From Epiperipatus broadwayi (taxonomy: Eukaryota; Onychophora; Udeonychophora; Euonychophora; Peripatidae), in assembly GCA_028023455.1 (NCBI GenBank), contig JAQFVV010012670.1:310001-374000 (forward strand): DNA of 64,000 nt, in the 5' to 3' direction. How positions within the stretch are numbered: the first letter of the stretch is position 1; each line of letters begins with the position of its first letter. Position numbers and translations under genes: made by a program. The notes beneath the pieces were generated by a model that saw nothing but the letters and a program-made list of their open reading frames with translations, had not been told where the DNA came from and ran no database searches. This document shows positions 47,516 to 60,305 of the stretch, piece by piece.

Positions 47516-49749
47516 TGTATGACTTTATTTTATTTACTGTGAATAACCAATATGTATTAATGAAAAACAACTATGATTTTAAAATATAATAATTCATAAA
47601 AAAAATGTATCTACATACAAATAATGATCAATTTACTCATATAAGTGCAAAATCTTTCCGAAATTTCTGGTTTTCTTGCCATATTGGTGATATTCCTGAA
47701 TTGCAAACATTTTAATAATACTCTTAATTCACTTCCATCATCATAATAAAATTCCTGAATTTTTTAAGTATTCATATACTTCTAAAACATAAATAAATAT
47801 GAATGTAAATAATTAGTTGGATTTAAAAATATAGTAATTCAATAATGTACTACTTAATTCACTTTTGTTCGTATAAACAAATTTATTTTAAACCTGTTAC
47901 AAACTTCAGATAAGTTGATTTTGTTACAAGTCTAATCATTTCTCCAAATAATCCCTCCCCCCATGAAAATAAAGTGAATACAAAATAAAATAGAAATATG
48001 CAGTTCAAATCAATAAGACATTAATTTATAAATATTTATTTAAACGCAGTTTTCTCTAATTTTATTTAAAAGAGTGTGTATTGTTATCCATATTCAAGAT
48101 TAAATAAAAAATATTATTTAGGTAAATCATAAAGTATACTATAAAAATAAAGTCAGGCAGTCATATTCTTTCATAATTTTGTCTGGATGATAGTAGTGTT
48201 TTCCACTGCAAACAAATTCTCCAATGAAAATAAATGTTACAGCAAAGATATCTTTGACATATTTTGTAAGGCATAACAATTTATTTACCTGTTTATTTAT
48301 ACTTTAGCAAATAACAATATACCATACATGTAATAATTTTAGCATGAAAAACAAATTTTCAAATAACTGTCAATGAATGAAAATGCTATAACAAATGTCA
48401 TTGGCTAACACAGTTAAAAATTTCAGTAATGCTATTAAAAAAGAGATGTCATTAATGTCATAAAAAAAATCATTTCCAAACAAAAAAGAAAAATTCTATT
48501 AGTTTAAATGTGTTTACATTTTTAAAAGTATAATTTTATTTTTTAATGAGTTAGAAAAACTGTTAAGAGCAAAGTAATAATTTCAAAGTAATAAAATATA
48601 TTAATCAAGATAAATTTGTTTTTAAAAGTTTGACATTCATTATGAGGTAAAGAAACTGTTATACTGTAGCATGAAGAAAATATTTTCAAAGTTGTTTATT
48701 CGTTTAAAATTTTGATTTTAGTTTTCATTATGAGGCAGAAAATAGTGTAGCATCAAGAGAAAAAAAACCAAATCCAAGCAACAATGTTAAAATTCTGTAA
48801 ATGATGTGGCTCAATCGATAATCCATGATTTTTAAAGAATAAATTGATTCATAATTTTATTTTATTTTTAAAAATGTGATTTTAATTTTTGTCAAATTTA
48901 AATGGTTGTGTTAGATTGTTAACTTGCTCTAGCATACAGATCTTAAATGAATTATTACTAAATAGATATATATTTCACTGTAAGCTATAAAGAATGGATG
49001 ACATAATAAAAACCCTGTAACCAATTGCATTCATCATTGCAGACCCTACTGTAGTTGTAAAATGGATTAACGGTATTCTAGCTGTATTATAATAATTCAA
49101 ATGTCCGTTTTATTTATAAAAATTAAATAATATAAAATTTAAAAATTATTTCTACACACATCTCTATCCAAACTCTTAGATCACAAATTGAAATATTAAA
49201 AAAAAAAATAAACAAAAGAAAATATTGTAACAATTTAAAATGTTGCAACTTTCCAACCCAGAATTATCTAATCTTGAGGGATTTTTTTTTAGATACAAAC
49301 TCTATTAAAAAAGAATGTATCCAATTAAGCATCTCATTTAATAATTTTTGTTAATTATTCATTAGTCTAGAGATTATCCAATAATGAATTATTCACTAAG
49401 TATCTTATTTCTCTCACAAGTTTATTTATAAAAATATTTTATTTATTTACCCCAAAAATTATAAATAATAATAATAATGATGATGATGATGATGAACTGA
49501 ATAATTACAAAGGCAGAAAAAGTTCCAGATGAGGTAGAGCAAAATAAATTATCTGATGTATTTTAAAAGCTAAACTCTGATATGGTAATTTCTAGTCTAG
49601 TAAATAATTAATAATAATCTTTAATGTATTTATCTAAAGTGAATGGTAATAAAGATGTGAGTACATAAGTTTTGACACATATAGATTAAATTATAGTAAT
49701 TTGATATTGATAAATACTGAATAAATAATACAGTCATGTACAAGAGATT
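47516..49749. other. AT-rich non-coding DNA
   Basis: Nothing recognised. An (AAT)n/(GAT)n microsatellite lies at 49463-49495. Confidence 0.5.
49463..49495. repeat. AAT/GAT trinucleotide microsatellite
   Basis: ATAATAATAATAATG passes directly into GATGATGATGATGATG, a compound microsatellite. Confidence 0.85.
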
Positions 49750-49885
49750 TTGGCCTGGGCTAAATAAAGAGTGCCTGGTTCAGCATGAGATATATCTTTT
49801 GGGAGGGGGGGGGGGTCATTTCATTTTTTCATAGATCTTTAATTCATATGTTTCAAGAATGTGAGGTAGAATGGAAGCTTAATAT
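49750..49885 (+). repeat. Solo decayed copy of the hammerhead-bearing repeat
   Basis: GGCCTGGGCTAAATAAAGAG, TGCCTGGTTCAGCATGAGAT and ATATCTTTTGG, then TCAT...TTTTTCA and GAATGTGAGGTAGAATGGAAG follow the order of the arms at 16080-16200. The CTGATGA block is lost and GAAA reads GAGA. A run of about a dozen Gs interrupts it at 49802-49815. It lies alone, not as an inverted pair. Confidence 0.5.
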
Positions 49886-50649
49886 TTGTAGACTAAATTA
49901 TATTATTTAGCATCTAAGTTTATATCACTATAGTACTTCATTATTTTCCCCCCTCTAGAATAAATATAAATTTGATTATTCAAAAATATTGAAATGATTG
50001 TATTAAAAAAAAAATATAGAATCAAAACATTTTGAATAATGTAAATACTATAGCATTTGAAGACATAAGCTAAAACAAAAAAAAAACGATGGGTGCACAT
50101 CTAATAATGTAAAAGACCATGAAACCATATAAAGTTCTAAATTTTGAAATGTTAGAAGTGTTGTATTAAGGGTTTTCAAACAAAGACAAACTATCACACA
50201 AATTGGTCAAGTGATATTGTACATAACATGGTAGGTACGTATTCTACTTTCTAGTTACTTCAACCTGATTTTGGATAAAAACTTAACATACACAAACAAA
50301 AAAATTACTAATTTTTCTCAAAAACAAAAAATTAATTCCATTGGATCTAATCTCTTCAAAATTAAGTTTTCCCTCCATATGAATAGTATAAAAGCATTTT
50401 ACATATATAAAGTTAATAAATACATCCCAAATTCAACTAGTTTACTGTCCATCAGTAATACATGTATTATGCATCTTAATGATGTGAAGAGCTTTAATTT
50501 AAAATAAAAATGTAATTCTATGTTTTGAGATACTAGAAAATAGTTTTTAACAAATATCAAACAATGGATAGAATTAAATATGATTCTTGGTCACAACTTT
50601 TTTTGCATTATTATATATATACTATTTATTTTCAATAAACATTTATTTA
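49886..50649. other. AT-rich non-coding DNA
   Basis: Nothing recognised. Confidence 0.5.
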
Positions 50650-50815
50650 CATCACATGATCACTATTTCTTATGCTTGCTCATAGTCTGGGGATATTGGA
50701 TGAGTAGGCACTAGATGGAAATGTTATGCACAAGCCTTCTGGCATCCATTGATTACCCTAGCTTGCACTGAGTGGCAATACATATATAGAGAGTTTTGCC
50801 TGTTTTAAAAACATT
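50650..50815 (-). repeat. Dispersed repeat, longer copy
   Basis: The minus strand reads AGGCAAAACTCTCTATATAT, GTATTGCCACTCAGTGCAA, AATCAATGGATGCCAGAAGG, CCATCTAGTGCC and GATCATGTGATGT, the order of the 40785 copy plus about 80 bp. CATCTAGTGCC and the matching segment of the other copy resemble an animal CTCF-type core; this could be coincidence. Confidence 0.65.
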
Positions 50816-52147
50816 TATTTATAAACAAGCAAGCAAGGCCGTCTATTTTTTTTAATTGATTGCTTTAACAAATTTTTTTTGCTTTTGCGAAATTACTTGC
50901 TTTGAATAAAATTCTAGTCAACAAATTAAGCTTCTAAACTAAAATTAAAACTTTTAAATATATCTATTATATTTAATATGTGAATTTTACATCACTAGGA
51001 CAACTAATGGTGAAATTAGCATGAACTATGCGATATCACACTACGTGACTTCAATTATACACTAACCAAAACTAAATGTAAATATAGTACTATAGCATTC
51101 TCTATTTTTTCCCCTCACTAAATATCATATTTCAAACATGAATTTATGCACTGTAATCACATTTTCTTCGTGATTTAAATATTACACCTATTCAGTTCTG
51201 TACTATAGTTAAAAGCACATGCACTGATTTTTTCCGAGCATTTTTTATTAAAGAAATTTCTTTCTTCGCAAGAAAATATGCTTCGTAATAAAAATTATGG
51301 ATTATTAAATATAAAGAATGAAATTACTTCCTTTGCATAAAATGCTCATAATATAAGTTATGATTTAGTTAGCTTTAGTTATTTATTAAGTAGGGGTTTT
51401 TTTTTTGACGCTGTCAAATTTGTAATTTGTTAAAGTAATTAATTAAAACAAAGTAAATTAAAGCAGGCAATTAAACAGTGTTGAAGACAAACATTCATTC
51501 AGACAATAGACAAAATGGGGGTTTTATACACAATAGTATTCCAGAAAAGAATCACTTCAAATAAAGTTATAACATAATGTAATTTTATAGATCACATGAT
51601 AATCTTTATTATTGTTATTATTATTTTAAAGTAAACATCTAAATTTTAGCCTATTTGTGCAGTAGAGTACCAAGATCTCTATATTTTCCACAGCCAACAG
51701 GAATTGTGTTACCACCTACTGTCTAAACTATTTAACTTAAAAAAAATAAATCTTGTCAACTGTTTAGTTATGGATGTAAAAAATATTAAATAAAAATGAA
51801 ATAGTGAAACTGGCAATTATTTTAAATAGTTGTCACTTTTATTTGTATATTTATATTAAAAAGAATTTTAAATATGAATATCAGTGAGTGAAGAGAAGGT
51901 TCATGTTTATATAAATATAATAAAGAAAAAAGAACCATCAACAACCCATTATTAATCTTAGTAGAGAACAAGAGTTCTAAACCATTTATTAGATAAAAGG
52001 TAGCATTTAAGTAGAGAAGACAAATGCAAAGTATAAAAAAATAAAATTGCAATATTTACCAAACAAACAAATCAAATATCTAACAGATTTATTTATATAA
52101 ATTTTAAGAAATCTACAATTACAGTTTAACTAAAAAGAATGTAGTCA
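50816..52147. other. AT-rich non-coding DNA
   Basis: Nothing recognised. Confidence 0.5.
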
Positions 52148-52233
52148 TCTTAATATTTTAGCGCAGTGATAGAATGGTGAAGTTAAGATCTAAAAGTCTT
52201 GGATCAATTCCCAGCTAAGTAAAAAAAAAAAAA
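52148..52233 (+). mobile_element. tRNA-derived SINE-like insertion (family 3)
   Basis: TTTTAGCGCAGTGATAGAATGG resembles the D-arm/A-box region of a tRNA, GGATCAATTCCC the T-arm/B-box, with an AAGATCTAAAAGTCTT anticodon-like hairpin between, followed by CAGCTAAGT and an uninterrupted run of 13 As. The element is short and ends in poly-A, consistent with a tRNA-type retroposon. TSDs were not identified. Too many stem mismatches remain for a functional tRNA. Confidence 0.55.
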
Positions 52234-52454
52234 TATCTAGTCCCTAAAATAAAACTATTGTAATGAATCTGCCAATAGGTAAACTGAATATCATATGACC
52301 CCTTCCCCAGTGAAACAAGTACAATTCAAAGATATCAATACTATGTAATATTTTTACTCAATCTTATTTTTAAAAACAATTGAATAGGGATAACAGTATT
52401 CATTAAAAACTTCAAGCACAAGAAGTGACAGACAGACCCCGTGGGGGTTAAGTT

Positions 52455-52634
52455 TCAGCCTACCAATGCAGGGTATTCAAATCTATATATTCATGGGTAT
52501 TGACTCTTGTATATTTACAGAAATGTCATAAGAATTTTTAGAACTCAGCCTACCAATGCAGGGTATTCAAATCTATATATTCATGGGTATTGACTCTTGT
52601 ATATTTACAGAAATGTCGTAAGAATTTTTAGAAC
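52455..52634 (+). repeat. Fresh 90-bp tandem duplication (two units)
   Basis: Units 52455-52544 and 52545-52634 each run from TCAGCCTACCAATGCAGGGT to AAGAATTTTTAGAAC and differ at a single substitution (GTCATAAG versus GTCGTAAG) plus the junction. No coding or RNA feature is recognised in the unit. Confidence 0.95.
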
Positions 52635-55540
52635 AGTATTTATTTTTTACGTAATTACAAAATTAAAATGCAAAAATTTCATAATGCAAGATTAGAATAA
52701 CATCATCAGATAATGTAATATTAGAATGATTTAACATTTTTAACGAGCTTCTACACAACTATTTCTAATAACTGGTAAATTGTTATTTCTATAAAAGAAA
52801 GCTATTGATGCTTAATCTGAACTACCATTACAGACATAGTCTTTAATGTAAATAATCTAGAAATTTTTTATCAGAACTGTGTCAAACAGTAATTCTGATA
52901 TGAAAGTAATAATCCTTCACACAAGCATTAAATACTAGTAAATGTTTGATCCAAGACGCAATATAAAGACTTTTGAATAGATAAGAGTGATCGTCTTATC
53001 TCTTGTACCCATATGCAATTATCTAAGCCAATCTTAAGCATCTTGAACTGAATATGAATGAATATATTACATTTACTAGTATTTAACATTGCTAATGAAA
53101 TATTTAAAATATGGTGTTTGTGTAAAAGATGATTACTTTTGTATTAGATATGTACTTTGTATATATATATATCTGGTAAACAAATATAATTCAGAGTTTA
53201 AAAATTGATTTATTAAATACATTTATACGACTCTAATTTGTGTGGGAAGATTTTCAATGCAATCTTATTTGCATATAGTATGATTGTTCATTGCAATTCT
53301 CTTAAAGAGTATTAAATTGATTTCTTCCCATGTGTACTACTGAATAGTTTTCCGGATTAATCTGTAAAGTTTCCTCAGTATTTTTATTGATCTTTCTTCA
53401 ATTTTTTTTGTAAAATTTTAAAAATAACACTCTCAGTTTTAGTGGGCTTATTTTTTTTAGCAACATGTCAAAGTTAATCTGACATCATTTTCTCTTTCTG
53501 ATTGTTATATATATATATGTAGAACATCTTATCAAAGTGTTCTGGGTTAATGTCATTATGTTAAAGATAATACTTTTATACACTCCTCCTATCTGTGGTC
53601 TTTGTTACTTCAGTTTATTTTTTCAGCAAACTTACATGGGTTCAAACTTCATTTCATCAATATCTCTTGTATTTTCAAACTTGCTTTCACTTTTAATGTT
53701 TTTCAAATTTTTTTATAATAATGTTTTATTTTTTTTTAATGCTTTAGAATTTCTGATTGAATCACTGTAAAAGATAGTTACCTTTTTTTATTTTCGGTTT
53801 CTTTACAATTATCATTCTATTTTCTGGATGCATTTTAATTTTCTAATTATTTCCTTAAATTTAATTTTTTTTATATTTAATTCACTTCCAATCTGAATTA
53901 TCATTAATTATATCTAAAACAATAAAGATGCTCCCTAAGTTTAACCTGGAACATTGAACAAATTTGTAATACCTCACTTCCATCACATTTACACATGAGC
54001 TTCACAATCCAATAAATGCTATTGTTTTGCTATTAAATCTGAAGACTTCCATCACTAAATGCCTAGAATATAATTAATTAATTTGATTCCTATAAATTTC
54101 ATGCAACTTATCCATATGTACATTTAGCATTGCGGTTATTTAAAAATATATTGGCTACAGGAAGATTATCTGAATGAGTTATTCCCTCATTTCTTTCTTT
54201 TCCATTTTCAATCTTGGAATTCCAATCGCTTACTAAATATAAATCTTGCCTGAAAGTTTTCTCAATTTTTGTCTTCCCTTAAACCTACCACTTCAACTTC
54301 TTCTTAGTCGAATTACTTACATTATAGCCACATTGAAAGGGTAACTATGAATAATATACAAATAACTATAATATATGGCAACATTTTTTAGACTGTGATG
54401 ATCAAGCATAACATAATTATGGCTGATGTTGTAATTTCAACTATAAATAATAAATATATATCTGATGAACAACATTCTATGAAGGAAAATTACCACTACT
54501 GATTTAATACTGCTTGCCATCCTCTTAACATAATTATACACAACAACAAATGGTTACTGTTTTGTGGGTTTTGCATCACTTGAGCACTAAAGTGATGTTA
54601 GGCTTCAATCCGGAATTTTTCACCTCTCAAGATTATCGATCTACATTGCACCAATGTACCTGAGAAAACGAAATGTATTCTAAATATTGATATGATAATA
54701 AGGATTTAAGGAACTACATATGGTGTAGGCTTAATAAAATTATTAGTTTGCTTTTAAATAATGTTTGAATCTGCATTATGACAATTTAACTACTCTGTGT
54801 ACACATAAAGATTGATAACTCATCTGGGCAGTGCTAAAGGTTGATGAATCATTGATGACTTGGTTTTGATGCCCAGTGTCTATATGATTGCCTCAAAAAG
54901 CTTACTATGATTAAAGATACAAGTATGAATTTGAATATGTGATGGATGAATCAGTTATAAAGATTTAAAATTGCTTTGTTAAATCAATTATGAAGAGGAG
55001 CTATTTTGAAAATCAAATAAAAGCTTTCTCCCTCACATATAAATGTACAGACTGATACATAGTAAAGCTCAAAATGTGTATAAAGTATTTATGCTTTAAA
55101 TGAGATGATAAATTACTTCAGTTTCAACTGCCTAATATAATTAAATTTTAAACTCATGGTCAATGCTTTTAGGGGGGGGGGGGGCTAAAGATGATGAAGA
55201 ATAAATGTCAATAAAAAATCAAATTTAAATTAGTTTAAATGCATACTTAGTAGCCCTTGAAGTAAGTATGAGGATTTATTTGGCTTTTAATATTTAGTGA
55301 AAAGTAAGCTAAGGCGAATATTAAATGATGTAAAAAATAATTCATGATAAAAATTATATGAAAATATTTTTTTCAGAATGAAAAAGTAAGATAAAATGAT
55401 TCATATAGGTATACTGGTGAAAAACAGATTTGTTAACTCTAAACTGTCACTTTTGTAATGAAAACTGTGGAGAGCTATATGATAACATATGATCACTGCT
55501 GGTTTCCAATTAATCTTTACCAAAAACCATTGCATCTATT
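52635..55540. other. AT-rich non-coding DNA
   Basis: No gene recognised. At 54810-54890 TCATCTGGGCAGTGCTAAAGG and GGTTTTGATGCCCAG could be tRNA-like A- and B-boxes, but no tail or second copy was found. A G-run of 12 lies at 55173. Confidence 0.45.
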
Positions 55541-55544
55541 ATCA

Positions 55545-55760
55545 CTAGTTTCAGCCATTATCAGTCCATTGTAGAATAAATTAACAATATTTCCAGTACT
55601 TCTGATCTTTAACTCCTCTATATTATGGTGTAATTTCATTATTTACCTCAAGCCTGACCTCTTCCTAAGTTTTTTAAAATCACTTGAAATCCACACTTCT
55701 AACAAAACATCCATCCCAGCTCCATTTAGGTATCCTAAGTATTTCAATATTGTCAGTTAT
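55545..55760 (-). pseudogene. RTE-type LINE, C-terminal fragment (strongly decayed)
   Basis: The minus strand gives ILRIPKWSWDGCF near 55740-55700 where the family has IxxLKWSWAGHI, then FRSVDFK- and EEVRLEV-like segments at the positions of the basic RPRKRP...RW block, and ATGGACTGATAATGG near 55560 matching the 3' end (TGGATTGATAATGG) of the 24310 copy. Alignment with the 24310 fragment is the only basis. Confidence 0.5.
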
Positions 55761-57490
55761 ATCCGTTCTCTCATTTGTGCAATTGGCTTCTGACCCAACG
55801 TTATTAATTTTAGCATAAAACTCTCAATACTTTGCTAATGTAGTTTGTATCAAATTATTAAATAGCTAAGATTTATGAAAAAAAATGACAAAATACTCAT
55901 TAATATCCTTTCTTTTCAGATATCAAGGCATATTTCCTTTGGGTAATACGTACTGAATAAACATTAAAAGTACTCCAGCCAAGTTTCGTCAAATGTTTTT
56001 ATTGTATTACTAATTTGTTTAATACATTTACAACTGTTAATTCCTTCTTATTCATTAGTATTAATCTTTAATTTTTCCTTTTTCCCCCTTTTTTTGAAAA
56101 ATCAATGAATATATATATATTTTGCTTTTTATGTATTTATTTTTAATCCTACTTTTTTGCTTTCATTTGATAGTTCTTACAACATTTCTACAGCTTTGAA
56201 AACATTATTTTCAGAAGGAATAGCAACATATGCAAAATCCAAATGACTTAAATAGTCTCCACTCCATTTTACCTCGTACTGTTTCCTATTTTAATTCACA
56301 AAATACTTTTAAAACTGCTATTAAAAATTTATGGAAAGATGGAATCAATTGCAGTGTATACCTTTATCAATGTTGATTTTCTTGATGTCGTCAAATAACT
56401 GCTACTAAATTTAATATTTTTTAAAATTTGACAGTGCCCAATCTATATATATTAAAGGTGATAAGTAAACCTATATTAGTAGAATACCGCAGAATACATG
56501 ATTTGGGGGAAATACATATCATACAGTGTATGCCTTTTCTCATTAAATTAAGGTTCTAACAGTGATTACATATCAAACAACCAACATGACTTATAAAGCT
56601 TAATTATCAATTTAATTCACCTATTTCAAATTATTAGTTCATTTTTCAAAGCCTTCCAATCTCTAGATATAGCTGTTTCAATTGTTTTATCAAACATCAG
56701 ACAATTAAGATTTTATAATTTTCTTAATGATACACACTTTAAATATGTAAAAGTAAAATATATCTTATAATTTAATTAAACTGGAATGCATTGACTTTCT
56801 TGTGCCTTTTATGTATTTTAACTTAATAATGTTAAACATGCAATATAATTAAATGGAGGCTTTGTTTAATTAATTTTTCATGTAAGTAACCTTTAGTTTA
56901 AATAAAGTTTGTGGCAAAATTATTTTTAGTTTAATTATTATTAAAACCATCTTTAGAAATAATCAAAATACATTAAAACAACGAAGTGATTTTAATTTTT
57001 TTTTTTGAAATACAAAACAGTTTATATACTTTAAAAAAAGAATGTAAACAATTCTCACTACAATACTAAAAATGAAATGACCAAATCAATGAACACAAAA
57101 TACTATGACAAAAGTCAAAAACTGACACAGCATACAAGAATATTTCAGATAACTTTCATTAGTTAGGCTGACATCTTTCAAATAACTGTTTTGTGATCAT
57201 TTAATTCTCTTACTTGTTTATTAGTATTTTCAGTAATGAAAATATTGGATTTTTAAAAAAATTATTCTTTATAATTTTAGCTGTAAGCTAAAAAAGAAAA
57301 GAAAAATGGAATTAAAAAACTAACATGTACATTCAGAAAAAAATGATTTTCAAACTGGAGAATAGTAAAATAATTAGATATCTAAATTCTGAATATGAAA
57401 TGGCTTCTTAAAAAAAAAAAAATGAAATAAAAAAAATTACATAAAGTACTGAAATAGTTAAGGCTTTACTTCATTAGCGTTTGAAATCAA
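55761..57490. other. AT-rich non-coding DNA
   Basis: Nothing recognised. Confidence 0.5.
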
Positions 57491-57650
57491 TATATATATA
57501 TGCTCTGCACACAGCCAAGCGCTTTTGGGACAGTTTATAGTCCCATATTCATGGGACTATAAACTGTCCCGAAAGCACTTGGCGGTAACTTTTGATAATT
57601 TTACATACATTGAATAGCTTCATTATCTGTACGCAGAGCACATATATATA
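57491..57650. repeat. Nested hairpin element in a TA-repeat setting
   Basis: The inner arms 57514-57544 and 57553-57583 form a 31-bp stem (GCCAAGCGCTTTTGGGACAG and onward) with two wobble-type mismatches around an 8-nt loop. The outer arms TGCTCTGCACACAG (57501-57514) and CTGTACGCAGAGCA (57627-57640) pair again, and TATATATATA lies just outside each. The right half continues as GTCCCGAAAGCACTTGGCG, resembling GCCTCGAAAGCGCTTAGCG at 16829. This fits a MITE-like or structured-RNA-derived element. Confidence 0.75.
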
Positions 57651-60184
57651 AAGTACTGAAGAAAATATCCGGATTAAGCAATTCATGATGTAATATCATG
57701 GAACAGATGGAAACTTTTCTTAATGTAAATAAATGAAAATCAAAGATAGATGAATTCATCAGTGTAATATTTTTAATGCTTTTATAAGTTCAACTTTAAT
57801 TTTCAGTGCGATGTGATAAAAGTTGAATAGAGTATATTAATTTTACATGTACATTTTTGATTTTGTATTATATTTTGACTATTTAAATGGTTGTGTGGAA
57901 GGGTAACTTTACATGCGATATATTGGCAAACAAAGTCACCTAATACTTACACTTAATTGTGGAATTGTGTAACCAATATTCTTCTAGAGTATGACATTCA
58001 TTACATGGAACTCGACTGTATCAATATTTCAATCAAATGTTTAATATTTTAGTATTCTGCACATACATATATATTACCCCCCCCCCATCCGTCTCTGTAA
58101 TATTTGGTTCTATGCAGCATTGCAGATAATAGCAAACTATCGCAATATGCATATGAGTATATGTATTTATATTACGAACAAAAAAAAATAAAAGTTTGTT
58201 TTACTTATTTCTAATGGCTTTTTTTATTTACTTTTTATTAATCGTGCCTATAAAAATCAATGATATGGAAAAAAACTTGGGTGTATAAATACAAGTTATT
58301 AAAAATAAATGAACAATTACGTAATCAATATTAGTATCACTAGTTCATTTAACTTAATCATTATTTCTAGTTATTAATTATAAGGATAAAGTTATTTTTC
58401 GTTTGCTTGTTCTTTTTTATTTTTTAAAAAAAAGCACAAAAAAGAAAAGAAAAAGAAACAAACTGAAATATAAATTGCATATCTTACAATGACATATGCA
58501 AATGTCTATATACAGGCCAACTCTTTTTCCCCACTATCAGGTAGGTAGTAATCCTGAAATACAAGTTATGGTTTTGAAAAATCAAATTTTGAATTGCAAA
58601 TTTGTTATTCAGCTACAACTTTCTTTCACAAGTTTGACTTATTTATGAACAGATCCTCCTACTTACAACATTAATTGGCAATCCTACATTGAAGCTAAAA
58701 GGTAATAATTAAAAATTATTTTATTTACAAAAACAATTTTAACTGATTTATTTACTGACAATGCTTATAAAATTTATGTTTGGAATTAGCAAATAAAAAG
58801 CAACGAACAAAAGTAAAAATTAATCTTTTTAAAAAAATTATGAGCCTTAAATATATATATATTTCCAGTGTTTGGATAAAATGTACTAATCAACATAAAA
58901 AGCATTGATAAATTTCCTACACAACACAAATCATATTGTACATAATATATATAATCATTAGGTGTGATAGAGGTTTAAACACTTGTAAACTGCCAGAATG
59001 GCAACACAGCTTCTTATACTAATAGATATTTTGATGAACTTTTTATTTACACACAAACATAAAAAAAATATATCATAAGTTTCACAACATTGAATCTATA
59101 CTAGGAAGATAAAAACAAATTTTCTATCTACCTTGTATTTACACAGATATCATCAAACATATATATATATGCATACTATAGATGTATATTTAATAAGGCA
59201 TGTGCGGTTGAAAATACAAAGGTAGGGACCTCTACAGGTCTTAACCACAAGCTTACGCATATGAACAAAATCAAACTCAAGTTTAAACAAATCATTTGAG
59301 ACTTTTAAAGAACAAAAGTAAAATACTGTTTTTTATTGACCAATTGCATTGTTTTTTTAAGGGGGGGGGGGATTATCATCATATTAATTACTTGTATGCA
59401 GTTTTCATGGAATAGAATTCTAATGCTAGGATACAAGGATTAGTAATGCATTTTCTTCTCATAATTCAAACACATAAGATAATGCAACCAGTTAATTAAA
59501 TTGCTCAACCAATTAGGCTTTTACACATTTCTCATTGATTGCTATACATATATTATTTTAAAAATAATGGATATATTAATACATTTAAGATCCTATACTC
59601 ATACATATGTAAAACATTCTTTTAGAGTTTATAATAATCAGCTTGCTGACCATATATCATTATTAAAAGTCACATAGTGACATATATAGATTATGAGAAA
59701 GTTATTTGGGTAAGATAGCAAACATATATAGTATAAATTTAAACTCTGCATTATATATATATAAACAAAGAGGGGTGGCTTGGAAAGCCAGAGTTAGATA
59801 CTAGATAAAAATAAAAAAAGTATTGTTTTATTAAATGCAAATGTTGGCCATTTTCATAACACAATTTACTTTCATATACTTGTTTGTCTGTTGAGTTAAA
59901 AAATGATACACAATACAAATACATATAAGATCATATGATTATCATACATTTAATCTGTATTTTATAGCAGTACTCTAAAAAAACTGCTTTTCACTGAAAA
60001 TCAGTAAGAAAAAATTGATCAGAATTTTATTTCAGCATTAATCTGGTACCATAGATTTAAAAAGAATATTTATAGAAATGGTCCTGCAAACAAAAAAACA
60101 AAAACAAGTTTTCTGCTGTTAAATCTGGAAGTCAGTAAATAGATCACAAATGTTTGTTAAAAACATATGAAGAAACCTTTTTTC
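57651..60184. other. AT-rich non-coding DNA
   Basis: Nothing recognised. A C-run lies at 58077 and a G-run at 59360. Confidence 0.5.
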
Positions 60185-60305
60185 AGAAAGTTTAAAGACT
60201 TCTATGTAAGTCAAATGATTGACCCACAGCCACGTCAACTAATATCCAATTACTAATCAGGAAATCGATATCTAGCTATTCTTAACTGAAAGAGAAAGGT
60301 ACTAG
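60185..60305 (+). repeat. Possible SINE family 2 body (partial)
   Basis: TGACCCACAGCCACGTCAAC, ATATCCAATTACTAATCAGG and ATATCTAGCTATTC resemble the body at 40070-40130. No head or tail is recognised. Confidence 0.35.

Noticed and set aside
52148-52233. A tRNA gene
   Set aside because: Boxes are tRNA-like but the acceptor and arm stems do not pair well and it ends in a 13-A run; a retroposon fits better.
52455-52634. CRISPR array
   Set aside because: Two directly adjoining 90-bp copies without spacers, in animal DNA.
54810-54890. Another tRNA-derived SINE
   Set aside because: Only weak A/B-box resemblance, with no tail, no TSD and no second copy seen.
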